Positions 24,900 to 32,271 of a stretch of 64,000 bases of DNA are shown in pieces. A model generated the notes under the pieces. That model was not told where the DNA came from. It saw only the letters and a program-made list of their open reading frames with translations, and searched no databases. The stretch comes from an uncultured Flavobacterium sp. (GTDB taxonomy: Bacteria > Bacteroidota > Bacteroidia > Flavobacteriales > Flavobacteriaceae): assembly GCF_963422545.1 (NCBI RefSeq), contig NZ_OY730231.1:1-64000 (forward strand), in the 5' to 3' direction. A program made the translations under genes and the position numbers. The number at the start of each line of letters is the position of its first letter. The stretch's first letter is position 1.

Positions 24900-25421
24900 A
24901 TGTCTAAATACAAAAATGTAGAATTGGTAAAACCAAGTGGTCTTGAACTTAAAGATCGTCTGGTAAGTGTTAATCGTGTTACTAAAGTTACAAAAGGTGG
25001 TAGAGCTTTCGGTTTTTCTGCTATTGTAGTTGTAGGTGATGAAAATGGAGTTGTTGGTCACGGATTAGGAAAATCTAAAGACGTTTCTGAAGCAATTGCG
25101 AAAGCAGTAGAAGATGCTAAGAAAAATTTAGTAAAAATTCCTTTGAACGGACAATCAGTTCCTCACGAACAAAAAGGTAAATTTGGTGGTGCACGTGTAT
25201 TCTTAATTCCTGCTTCTCATGGTACAGGAGTTATTGCTGGTGGAGCTGTTCGTTCAGTTCTTGAATCAGTAGGTATTCACGATGTATTATCTAAATCTCA
25301 AGGATCATCAAATCCTCATAACGTAGTGAAAGCAACTTTTGATGCTTTATTACAAATGAGAAGCGCTCATACTGTTGCAAAACAAAGAGGTGTTTCTTTA
25401 GAAAAAGTTTTTAAAGGTTAA
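24900..25421 (+). CDS. rpsE: 30S ribosomal protein S5
   Basis: A 173-residue S5, important for decoding accuracy and mRNA unwinding. The double-stranded-RNA-binding-like N-domain contains 'LVSVNRVTKVTKGGRAFGFSAIVVVGDENG', and the C-domain has 'IPASHGTGVIAGGAVRSVLESVGI' and 'SSNPHNVVKATFDAL'. Length is typical. Followed after 12 bp by rpmD. Confidence 0.97.
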   Translation: MSKYKNVELVKPSGLELKDRLVSVNRVTKVTKGGRAFGFSAIVVVGDENGVVGHGLGKSKDVSEAIAKAVEDAKKNLVKIPLNGQSVPHEQKGKFGGARVFLIPASHGTGVIAGGAVRSVLESVGIHDVLSKSQGSSNPHNVVKATFDALLQMRSAHTVAKQRGVSLEKVFKG

Positions 25422-25433
25422 TTCAAGGAAATT

Positions 25434-25616
25434 ATGGCTAAATTATTAGTAAAACAAGTAAGAAGCAAAATCAACTGCCCTCTTTCTCAAAAAAGAGGTT
25501 TGGAAGCTTTAGGTCTACGTAAAATGGGACAAGTTGTAGAGCATGATTCAAATCCTGCAATCCTTGGGATGATAAACAAAGTTAAACACTTAGTTTCTGT
25601 CGAAGAAGCTAAATAA
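25434..25616 (+). CDS. rpmD: 50S ribosomal protein L30
   Basis: A 60-residue L30, a small peripheral 50S protein. 'MAKLLVKQVRSKINCPLSQKR' and 'LEALGLRKMGQVVEHDSNPAILGMINKVKHLVSV' fit. L30 is missing from some bacteria, but here it lies in its usual place between S5 and L15. Confidence 0.95.
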   Translation: MAKLLVKQVRSKINCPLSQKRGLEALGLRKMGQVVEHDSNPAILGMINKVKHLVSVEEAK

Positions 25617-25627
25617 CAAATACTGTT

Positions 25628-26080
25628 ATGAATTTAAGTAACTTACAACCAGCTGAAGGGTCAACACACAATCAAAATAAAAGATTAGGTAGAGGAGAAG
25701 GTTCTGGAAAAGGTGGTACTTCTGCAAGAGGTCACAAAGGAGCAAAATCTCGTTCTGGTTATTCTAAAAAGATTGGTTTTGAAGGTGGGCAAATGCCACT
25801 TCAAAGACGTGTGCCTAAGTTTGGTTTCACAAACATCAATCGTAAAGAATACGAAGGTGTTAATTTAGATACGCTTCAATTATTAGTAGACAATGGTGTG
25901 ATTACTGATTCTGTTTCTATGACAGATTTCGTTGCAAACCGTCTAGCTACCAAAAATGAAATCGTTAAGATTTTAGGTAGAGGAGAATTGAAAGCAAAAT
26001 TAAAAGTAACTGCCCACAAATTTACTGCTACTGCAAAAGCTGCTATTGAAGCTGCTGGTGGAGAAGCTGTAACTATATAA
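25628..26080 (+). CDS. rplO: 50S ribosomal protein L15
   Basis: A 150-residue L15, a late-assembly 50S protein. The glycine-rich N-terminal arm ('KRLGRGEGSGKGGTSARGHKG', residues about 19-40) and 'GFEGGQMPLQRRVPKFGF' are the family's signature. The C-terminal domain 'LKVTAHKFTATAKAAIEAAGG' completes it. secY starts 13 bp downstream. Confidence 0.96.
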   Translation: MNLSNLQPAEGSTHNQNKRLGRGEGSGKGGTSARGHKGAKSRSGYSKKIGFEGGQMPLQRRVPKFGFTNINRKEYEGVNLDTLQLLVDNGVITDSVSMTDFVANRLATKNEIVKILGRGELKAKLKVTAHKFTATAKAAIEAAGGEAVTI

Positions 26081-26093
26081 CTTATCTATTAAG

Positions 26094-27440
26094 ATGAAGA
26101 AATTTATTGAATCAATAAGTAATGTTTGGAAAATCGAAGAACTGAAAAACAGAATCTTAATTACATTAGGATTGCTTTTAGTATATCGTTTTGGTGCACA
26201 CGTTACGCTTCCTGGAATTGACGCAACTCAATTAACAGGTTTAGCGGGACAAACTAAAAATGGTTTAGGATCTATCCTAGACATGTTTACGGGAGGTGCT
26301 TTCTCTAAAGCTTCAGTTTTTGCTTTAGGTATTATGCCTTATATTTCTGCATCTATTGTTGTTCAGTTAATGGGAATTGCGATTCCTTATTTGCAAAAAC
26401 TTCAAAACGATGGAGAGAGTGGTAGAAAAAAGATTAATCAAATCACTCGTTGGTTGACTATAGCTATTACACTGGTTCAAGGTCCAACTTATATCTATAA
26501 TTTATACAGAACGTTACCTGGAAGTGCATTCTTACTAGGCTTTAATTCACCTGAATTTTTGTTCTCGTCTGTTATCATCTTAGTTACAGGTACAATTTTT
26601 GCTATGTGGCTTGGAGAAAAAATTACAGATAAAGGTATTGGAAATGGAATTTCATTATTGATTATGGTTGGTATTTTAGCTAGATTACCTCAAGCATTCA
26701 TGCAAGAGTTTTCTTCTAGAGTTACCAATAACAATGGTGGTCCAATGTTATTAGTTATTGAAATTATTGTGTGGTTATTGGTAATCATTTCTTGTGTATT
26801 GCTTACAATGGCAGTACGTAAAATTCCAGTTCAATACGCTCGTCGTACAACAACTGGAGATTACGAGCAAGATTTAGCTGGTGGTAATAGACAATGGATT
26901 CCTCTAAAGCTTAATGCTTCTGGAGTTATGCCAATCATTTTTGCTCAGGCAATTATGTTTATTCCTGCAGCTGTAGCTGGATTGTCTAAATCAGATACAT
27001 CACAATCTATCGTTGGTGCATTTAGTAATATGTTCGGTTTTTGGTATAACTTTGTTTTTGCAACTTTAATTATTGTATTTACATTCTTTTATACTGCAAT
27101 CACTGTTCCTACTAACAAAATGGCTGATGATTTAAAAAGAAGTGGCGGTTTTATTCCTGGAGTTCGTCCAGGTGCTGAAACTTCTGACTTCTTAGATAAA
27201 GTGATGTCTTTAATAACTTTCCCAGGATCTTTATTCCTTGCTTTGATTGCTGTATTCCCAGCTATTGTTGTAAGTATTATGGATGTACAACAATCTTGGG
27301 CAATGTTTTTTGGAGGTACCTCATTAATAATTATGGTTGGAGTTGCAATAGATACTATTCAACAAATCAATTCATACTTGTTAAACAAACATTATGATGG
27401 TTTAATGAAGACTGGTAAAAATAGAAAAGCAGTAGCTTAA
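26094..27440 (+). CDS. secY: Protein translocase subunit SecY
   Basis: A 448-residue channel subunit of the SecYEG translocon in the inner membrane, with about ten hydrophobic helices. The plug/TM2 region ('LDMFTGGAFSKASVFALGIMPYISASIVVQL'), 'DKGIGNGISLLIM', the cytoplasmic loop 'QYARRTTTGDYEQDLAGGNRQWIPLKLNASGVMPIIFA' and 'PGVRPGAETSDFL' are all conserved. Its place at the end of the spc cluster couples export capacity to ribosome synthesis. infA follows after 7 bp. Confidence 0.97.
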   Translation: MKKFIESISNVWKIEELKNRILITLGLLLVYRFGAHVTLPGIDATQLTGLAGQTKNGLGSILDMFTGGAFSKASVFALGIMPYISASIVVQLMGIAIPYLQKLQNDGESGRKKINQITRWLTIAITLVQGPTYIYNLYRTLPGSAFLLGFNSPEFLFSSVIILVTGTIFAMWLGEKITDKGIGNGISLLIMVGILARLPQAFMQEFSSRVTNNNGGPMLLVIEIIVWLLVIISCVLLTMAVRKIPVQYARRTTTGDYEQDLAGGNRQWIPLKLNASGVMPIIFAQAIMFIPAAVAGLSKSDTSQSIVGAFSNMFGFWYNFVFATLIIVFTFFYTAITVPTNKMADDLKRSGGFIPGVRPGAETSDFLDKVMSLITFPGSLFLALIAVFPAIVVSIMDVQQSWAMFFGGTSLIIMVGVAIDTIQQINSYLLNKHYDGLMKTGKNRKAVA

Positions 27441-27447
27441 TATATTT

Positions 27448-27663
27448 ATGGCAAAACAATCAGCAATAGAACAAGACGGATCAATCATCGAAGCATTATC
27501 AAATGCGATGTTCCGTGTAGAGTTAGAAAATGGACATATCGTAATTGCTCATATTTCTGGTAAAATGCGTATGCATTACATCAAGTTATTACCTGGTGAT
27601 AAAGTGAAACTGGAAATGAGTCCTTATGATTTGTCAAAAGCAAGAATTACTTATCGATATTAA
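27448..27663 (+). CDS. infA: Translation initiation factor IF-1
   Basis: A 71-residue OB-fold factor that binds the 30S A site during initiation. 'AKQSAIEQDGSIIEALSNAMFRVELENGHIVIAHISGKMRMHYIKLLPGDKVKLEMSPYDL' aligns along its whole length with bacterial IF-1. Position between secY and rpmJ is standard. The stop is 12 bp before rpmJ. Confidence 0.97.
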   Translation: MAKQSAIEQDGSIIEALSNAMFRVELENGHIVIAHISGKMRMHYIKLLPGDKVKLEMSPYDLSKARITYRY

Positions 27664-27675
27664 AGGATATTCACT

Positions 27676-27792
27676 ATGAAAGTTAGAGCATCAGTAAAAA
27701 AGAGAAGTCCCGAGTGCATTATTGTGCGTAGAAAAGGGAGATTGTACGTAATAAACAAAAAGAATCCTAGATTTAAACAAAGACAAGGATAA
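27676..27792 (+). CDS. rpmJ: 50S ribosomal protein L36, zinc-free form
   Basis: A 38-residue protein read directly from the sequence: it starts MKVRASVKKRSPECIIV and ends NKKNPRFKQRQG with TAA at 27790-27792. These ends are the L36 signature. Only one cysteine remains; the three other metal ligands of the zinc-ribbon form are absent, so it should not bind zinc. It lies between infA and rpsM (2-bp gap), as in most bacteria, and is easily missed because of its length. Confidence 0.95.
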   Translation: MKVRASVKKRSPECIIVRRKGRLYVINKKNPRFKQRQG

Positions 27793-27794
27793 TT

Positions 27795-28169
27795 ATGGCA
27801 AGAATAGCAGGGGTAGATATCCCAAAAAATAAAAGAGGTGTTATAGCACTTACCTATATCTTTGGATTAGGAAGAAGTAGAGCTATTGAGATTTTAGAGA
27901 AAGCTCAAGTTAGCCAAGATAAAAAAGTTCAAGATTGGAATGATGATGAGATCGGAGCGATTCGTGATGCAGTTTCATTTTACAAAATTGAAGGAGAATT
28001 ACGTTCTGAAGTTTCTTTGAACATCAAACGTTTAATGGATATTGGTTGTTATAGAGGTATCCGTCATAGATCTGGTCTTCCATTAAGAGGGCAAAGAACT
28101 AAAAACAACTCTAGAACAAGAAAAGGTAAAAGAAAAACTGTTGCTAACAAGAAAAAAGCAACTAAATAA
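27795..28169 (+). CDS. rpsM: 30S ribosomal protein S13
   Basis: A 124-residue S13, a head protein bridging to the 50S and touching P-site tRNA. 'MARIAGVDIPKNKRGVIALTYIFGLGRSRA' and the basic tail 'CYRGIRHRSGLPLRGQRTKNNSRTRKG' are typical. It begins the alpha-operon portion of the block; rpsK follows after 8 bp. Confidence 0.97.
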   Translation: MARIAGVDIPKNKRGVIALTYIFGLGRSRAIEILEKAQVSQDKKVQDWNDDEIGAIRDAVSFYKIEGELRSEVSLNIKRLMDIGCYRGIRHRSGLPLRGQRTKNNSRTRKGKRKTVANKKKATK

Positions 28170-28177
28170 TAAGTAAT

Positions 28178-28561
28178 ATGGCTAAAGCAACTGCAAAAAA
28201 ACGTAAAGTTATCGTTGAATCAACGGGTGAAGCTCATATTTCTGCCACTTTCAACAACATTATCATTTCTTTGACTAATAAGAAAGGTGAAGTTATTTCT
28301 TGGTCTTCAGCTGGTAAAATGGGTTTCAGAGGTTCTAAAAAGAACACTCCGTATGCAGCTCAAATGGCAGCAGAAGATTGTAGTAAAGTAGCTCTTGAGG
28401 CAGGACTTAAAAAAGTAAAAGTTTATGTAAAAGGACCAGGAAACGGACGTGAGTCTGCTATCCGTTCTATTCATAACGGTGGAATTGAAGTTACAGAGAT
28501 TATCGATGTTACTCCAATGCCGCACAACGGATGTCGTCCTCCAAAAAGACGTAGAGTTTAA
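28178..28561 (+). CDS. rpsK: 30S ribosomal protein S11
   Basis: A 127-residue S11, on the 30S platform near the E site and the Shine-Dalgarno duplex. 'GEAHISATFNNIIISLTNKKGEVISWSSAG' and the end 'PMPHNGCRPPKRRRV' are diagnostic. The 92-bp gap to rpsD is longer than its neighbours and is filled by a hairpin. Confidence 0.97.
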   Translation: MAKATAKKRKVIVESTGEAHISATFNNIIISLTNKKGEVISWSSAGKMGFRGSKKNTPYAAQMAAEDCSKVALEAGLKKVKVYVKGPGNGRESAIRSIHNGGIEVTEIIDVTPMPHNGCRPPKRRRV

Positions 28562-28581
28562 TTTATTTATTATAGTATAAC

Positions 28582-28635
28582 AAGGTAGAATATAGATTAT
28601 CGAAGGATTTGACCTGAATTCATAATCTCTACCTT
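28582..28635 (+). ncRNA. Structured leader of rpsD (candidate S4-binding autoregulatory RNA)
   Basis: An outer stem AAGGTAG (28582-28588) pairs with CTACCTT (28629-28635). A 5-nt bulge follows on the 5' side. An inner stem AGATTAT (28594-28600) pairs with ATAATCT (28622-28628). The 21-nt apical part can add an AGG/CCT pairing. All 14 long-stem pairs are Watson-Crick. It lies 18 nt before the rpsD ATG, with no T run after it. S4 is a known autoregulator, and I recall published S4 leader candidates in Flavobacteria/Bacteroidia, but I cannot confirm it is that family. Confidence 0.65.
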
Positions 28636-28653
28636 AAATTTAAATTTTTAGAA

Positions 28654-29259
28654 ATGGCAAGATATACTGGTCCAAAAACTAGAATTGCTCGTAAATTTGG
28701 CGAAGCAATCTTCGGAGATGATAAATCTTTCGAAAAAAGAAATTACCCACCTGGACAACACGGGATGGCTAAAAAAAGAGGTAAAAAATCTGAGTATGCT
28801 GTTCAGTTAATGGAAAAGCAAAAAGCTAAATATTCTTATGGAATTTTAGAAAAACAATTCAGAAATTTATTCAAAAAAGCATCAGCTACTAAAGGTGTTA
28901 CTGGTGAAGTTCTTTTACAATTATGTGAAGCAAGATTAGATAACGTTGTTTTTAGAATGGGTATCGCTCCTTCTAGAAGAGGTGCTAGACAATTAGTTTC
29001 TCACAGACACGTTACTGTTAATGGTGAAGTTGTAAATATCGCTTCTTACCACCTTAAACCTGGTGATAAAGTTGCAGTTCGTGAAAAATCTAAATCTTTA
29101 GAAGCTATCGAACGTTCTTTATCAAATTCAAGTCATGTTTATGAATGGATTACTTGGAATAATGATCTTAAAGAAGGAACTTTTGTTTCTGTACCTGCAA
29201 GACTTCAAATTCCAGAAAACATTAAAGAACAATTAATCGTAGAGTTGTACAACAAATAA
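28654..29259 (+). CDS. rpsD: 30S ribosomal protein S4, zinc-free form
   Basis: A 201-residue S4, a primary 16S rRNA binder and assembly initiator. 'MARYTGPKTRIARKFGEAIFG' and 'YPPGQHGMAKKRGKKSEYAVQL' come first. The S4 RNA-binding domain 'RLDNVVFRMGIAPSRRGARQLVSHRHVTVNGEVVNI' lies at about residues 92-128. The N-terminal cysteine cluster of the zinc form is absent. The upstream hairpin makes feedback by S4 on its own mRNA, and perhaps on rpoA downstream, plausible. Confidence 0.97.
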   Translation: MARYTGPKTRIARKFGEAIFGDDKSFEKRNYPPGQHGMAKKRGKKSEYAVQLMEKQKAKYSYGILEKQFRNLFKKASATKGVTGEVLLQLCEARLDNVVFRMGIAPSRRGARQLVSHRHVTVNGEVVNIASYHLKPGDKVAVREKSKSLEAIERSLSNSSHVYEWITWNNDLKEGTFVSVPARLQIPENIKEQLIVELYNK

Positions 29260-29280
29260 TAATTGACTTAGTCGAAATTT

Positions 29281-30273
29281 ATGGCAATATTTAATTTTCA
29301 AAAGCCCGATAAAGTTATCATGATCGATTCAACCGATTTTGAAGGTAAATTCGAATTTAGACCTTTAGAACCTGGTTATGGATTGACAGTTGGTAATGCA
29401 CTTAGAAGAGTTTTGCTTTCAGCATTAGAAGGTTATGCAATTACATCTGTTCGTATCGAAGGTGTAGATCATGAGTTTTCTACTATTTCAGGTGTTGTTG
29501 AAGATGTTACCGAAATTATCCTTAATCTAAAACAAGTGCGTTTCAAACGTCAAATTGAAGATATCGATAATGAAGCAGTTACAATTTCTGTTTCTGGTAA
29601 AGATCAACTGACAGCAGGTGATTTTCAAAAATTTATTTCAGGTTTCCAAGTTCTGAACCCAGACCTTGTTATCTGTAATTTAGATTCTAAAATCAAATTG
29701 AACTTCGATTTAACAATCGAAAAAGGTAGAGGATATGTTCCTGCTGAGGAGAACAAAAAACAGAATGCTGCAATTGGGACTATTTTTACAGACTCTATTT
29801 TTACTCCGGTAAAAAATGTAAAATATGCAATTGAAAACTTCCGTGTTGAGCAAAAAACAGATTACGAAAAATTAGTTTTTGAAATTAAAACTGATGGTTC
29901 TATTAATCCAAAAGATGCTCTTACTGAAGCTGCTAAAGTTTTAATTCACCACTTCATGTTATTTTCTGACGAAAGAATTACACTCGAGGCTGACGAAATT
30001 GCACAAACAGAATCGTATGATGAAGAGTCATTGCATATGAGACAATTGCTTAAAACTAAGCTTGTTGATATGGATTTATCTGTGAGAGCATTAAATTGCT
30101 TGAAAGCGGCTGAAGTTGATACACTTGGTGATTTAGTATCGTTCAATAAAAATGACCTAATGAAATTCCGTAATTTTGGTAAAAAATCTTTAACTGAACT
30201 TGATGAACTTGTTGCAGTTAAAAATTTAACTTTCGGAATGGACTTAGCTAAATACAAATTAGATAAAGAATAA
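29281..30273 (+). CDS. rpoA: RNA polymerase alpha subunit
   Basis: A 330-residue alpha subunit. The N-terminal dimerisation domain contains 'PLEPGYGLTVGNALRRVLLSALEGYAITSVRIEGV', the surface that assembles beta and beta'. The C-terminal domain (about 250-330) has the helix-hairpin-helix 'LNCLKAAEVDTLGDLVSFNKNDLMKFRNFGKKSLTELDELV', which in other bacteria contacts UP elements and activators. Lies 21 bp after rpsD; a GC palindrome fills the gap to rplQ. Confidence 0.97.
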   Translation: MAIFNFQKPDKVIMIDSTDFEGKFEFRPLEPGYGLTVGNALRRVLLSALEGYAITSVRIEGVDHEFSTISGVVEDVTEIILNLKQVRFKRQIEDIDNEAVTISVSGKDQLTAGDFQKFISGFQVLNPDLVICNLDSKIKLNFDLTIEKGRGYVPAEENKKQNAAIGTIFTDSIFTPVKNVKYAIENFRVEQKTDYEKLVFEIKTDGSINPKDALTEAAKVLIHHFMLFSDERITLEADEIAQTESYDEESLHMRQLLKTKLVDMDLSVRALNCLKAAEVDTLGDLVSFNKNDLMKFRNFGKKSLTELDELVAVKNLTFGMDLAKYKLDKE

Positions 30274-30276
30274 TTC

Positions 30277-30294
30277 AATCCGCCACGGCGGATT
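30277..30294. repeat. GC-rich palindrome between rpoA and rplQ
   Basis: AATCCGCC and GGCGGATT form an 8-bp perfect inverted repeat around AC. It starts 4 nt after the rpoA stop and ends 15 nt before the rplQ start. Its base composition contrasts with the surrounding AT-rich DNA. It may be a dispersed repeat or an RNA hairpin. Confidence 0.5.
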
Positions 30295-30309
30295 AAATTT
30301 AAAATAGCA

Positions 30310-30798
30310 ATGAGACACGGAAAAAAATTCAATCACTTAAGCAGACAGACTGGACATAGAAAAGCTATGCTAGCTAATATGGCTTGTTCTCTTATTGAGC
30401 ACAAACGTATTAATACTACTGTTGCTAAAGCTAAAGCGCTTAAACAATTCGTTGAGCCTTTAATCACAAAATCAAAAGAAGATACGACTCACAACCGTCG
30501 TATTGTTTTTGCTTACTTACGTAGCAAATATGCTGTAACTGACTTGTTCAGAGACGTAGCTGCTAAAGTTGGAGACCGTCCAGGTGGATACACTCGTATC
30601 ATTAAAGTAGGAAATCGTTTGGGAGATAATGCTGATATGGCAATGATCGAACTTGTAGATTTCAATGAACTTTACAATGGAGGTAAAAAAGAAGTTAAAA
30701 AAGCAAAAAGCCGTCGTGGTGGTAAAGCTAAAAAAGCTGATGGTACTCCTGAAGCTCCTGCAGCTGAATCAGAAACGACTACTGAAGCTTCTGAATAA
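30310..30798 (+). CDS. rplQ: 50S ribosomal protein L17
   Basis: A 162-residue L17 near the tunnel exit. The first 115 residues hold the family core ('MRHGKKFNHLSRQTGHRKAMLANMACSLIEHKRI', 'FVEPLITKSKEDTTHNRRIVFAYLR', 'GDNADMAMIELVDF'). The C-terminal 40 residues are a Lys/Ala/Glu-rich tail, a common extension in Bacteroidota that is probably disordered. It is the last gene of the block, followed by a strong terminator. Confidence 0.96.
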   Translation: MRHGKKFNHLSRQTGHRKAMLANMACSLIEHKRINTTVAKAKALKQFVEPLITKSKEDTTHNRRIVFAYLRSKYAVTDLFRDVAAKVGDRPGGYTRIIKVGNRLGDNADMAMIELVDFNELYNGGKKEVKKAKSRRGGKAKKADGTPEAPAAESETTTEASE

Positions 30799-30826
30799 TT
30801 ATGAAAGTAATGATTCTATAGAAATC

Positions 30827-30862
30827 AAGGATAAACTAATTTTTAGTTTATCCTTTTTTTTT
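30827..30862 (+). terminator. Terminator of the ribosomal block
   Basis: AAGGATAAACTAA (30827-30839) pairs with TTAGTTTATCCTT (30843-30855), 13 bp, followed by a run of T to about 30862. It lies 29 nt after the rplQ stop. Confidence 0.92.
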
Positions 30863-30941
30863 GATTTTTTTTAAATAGTTTGAAATGTAACTTATTCTAA
30901 AATTTAGGTTTTAATTTTATCAATGAAATTTTTAAAAAATC

Positions 30942-30972
30942 TTGGAAGCACTCTTTTAAAGAAGTAAATTTG
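30942..30972 (+). promoter_or_regulatory. Promoter of carA
   Basis: TTG at 30942-30944 and TAAATTTG at 30965-30972 are 20 nt apart, a full consensus match. The leader of about 75 nt contains two short ATG-led frames (the second from 31014 overlaps carA), but nothing shows that they are translated. Confidence 0.72.
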
Positions 30973-31050
30973 CAAAATATCTAATTACAAATGAAAAACG
31001 TCTAACGGGTTTCATGAAACAATTAAAAAAAACAATACACAAATTAAAGA

Positions 31051-32169
31051 ATGAAATACACTACACGACAAAGCGCCATTTTATTACTAAGTGATGGGAC
31101 TATTTTTCACGGAAAATCTATCGGTATTAGCGGTAAAACTTTTGGTGAAGTTTGTTTTAACACTGGAATGACTGGTTATCAGGAGATTTTTACAGATCCT
31201 TCTTATTTTGGTCAGATAATGGTAGCAACTAATACGCATATTGGTAATTATGGTGTGAATGACCTGGAAGTTGAATCAGATAGTATCAAGATTGCCGGTT
31301 TAGTTTGTAAAAACTTTAGCTTTAACTTTTCGAGAGAAGATGCTTCCGGAAGCTTAGAGGATTACTTTGCTAAGCAAAACCTGATCTGTATTTCAGATGT
31401 TGATACACGTGCGCTTGTAAGTTATATTCGTGATAATGGAGCTATGAATGCAGTTATTTGCACTGATGGTACTTCTGTTGAAGAATTGAAAAAAGAATTG
31501 GCTAATGTGCCAAACATGGAAGGTTTAGAGTTGGCATCAAAAGTATCAACAACTGAACCTTATTTTTTTGGTGATGAAAATGCAACTTACAAAATCTCTG
31601 CTTTAGATCTTGGAATCAAAAAGAACATCTTGAGAAATCTTGCAAAGAGAGATTGTTACATTAAAGTTTTTCCGTACAATTCAGCATATAAAGATTTAGC
31701 CGAATTTAATCCAGACGGATATTTCTTGTCAAATGGGCCAGGGGATCCAGATCCGCTTTTTGGAGCTATTGAGGTTGCAAAAGAAATTTTGGCTGATGAT
31801 AAACCATTATTTGGGATTTGTTTAGGACACCAGGTAATTGCTTTGGCAAATGGAGTTCAAACTTATAAAATGTTTAATGGTCACCGAGGAATTAATCATC
31901 CGGTTAAAAATATAATTACTGGTAAAGGAGAAATTACTTCGCAAAATCATGGTTTTGCTGTGAATAAAGAAGCGTTAGATAATCATCCAGATCTAGAGAT
32001 AACGCATTTGCATTTAAATGATGGAACGGTTGCAGGTATGCGTATGAAAAATAAGAATTGTTTTTCAGTGCAATACCATCCGGAAGCAAGTCCTGGACCA
32101 CATGATTCATCTTATTTGTTCGATCAATTTGTTGAGAACATAAAAGAAGCTTTATCTAAAACGATGTAG
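31051..32169 (+). CDS. carA: Carbamoyl-phosphate synthase small (glutaminase) subunit
   Basis: A 372-residue CarA, which hydrolyses glutamine and feeds ammonia to CarB for pyrimidine and arginine synthesis. The N-terminal CPSase domain ('LLLSDGTIFHGKSIG', 'EVCFNTGMTGYQEIFTDPSYFGQI') and the class I amidotransferase domain ('FLSNGPGDPDP', then 'LFGICLGHQVIALANG' with catalytic Cys257, and the distal 'QYHPEASPGPHD' with the histidine) are complete. carB is not beside it: eno follows. The gene has its own promoter. Confidence 0.96.
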   Translation: MKYTTRQSAILLLSDGTIFHGKSIGISGKTFGEVCFNTGMTGYQEIFTDPSYFGQIMVATNTHIGNYGVNDLEVESDSIKIAGLVCKNFSFNFSREDASGSLEDYFAKQNLICISDVDTRALVSYIRDNGAMNAVICTDGTSVEELKKELANVPNMEGLELASKVSTTEPYFFGDENATYKISALDLGIKKNILRNLAKRDCYIKVFPYNSAYKDLAEFNPDGYFLSNGPGDPDPLFGAIEVAKEILADDKPLFGICLGHQVIALANGVQTYKMFNGHRGINHPVKNIITGKGEITSQNHGFAVNKEALDNHPDLEITHLHLNDGTVAGMRMKNKNCFSVQYHPEASPGPHDSSYLFDQFVENIKEALSKTM

Positions 32170-32271
32170 TTAATAAATAAAGGTGTTTATTAGTTAGAAT
32201 ACGTTTTTACTATTAAATATTTTTATAATTTCGAAAAAAAAATATAATTTATTAATAAAAAAATAAAAGTA

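Noticed and set aside
31014..31100. Short ATG-led frame in the carA leader as a regulatory upstream ORF
   Set aside because: The peptide is an ordinary Lys-rich read of A-rich DNA, and it overlaps carA out of frame; nothing supports translation.
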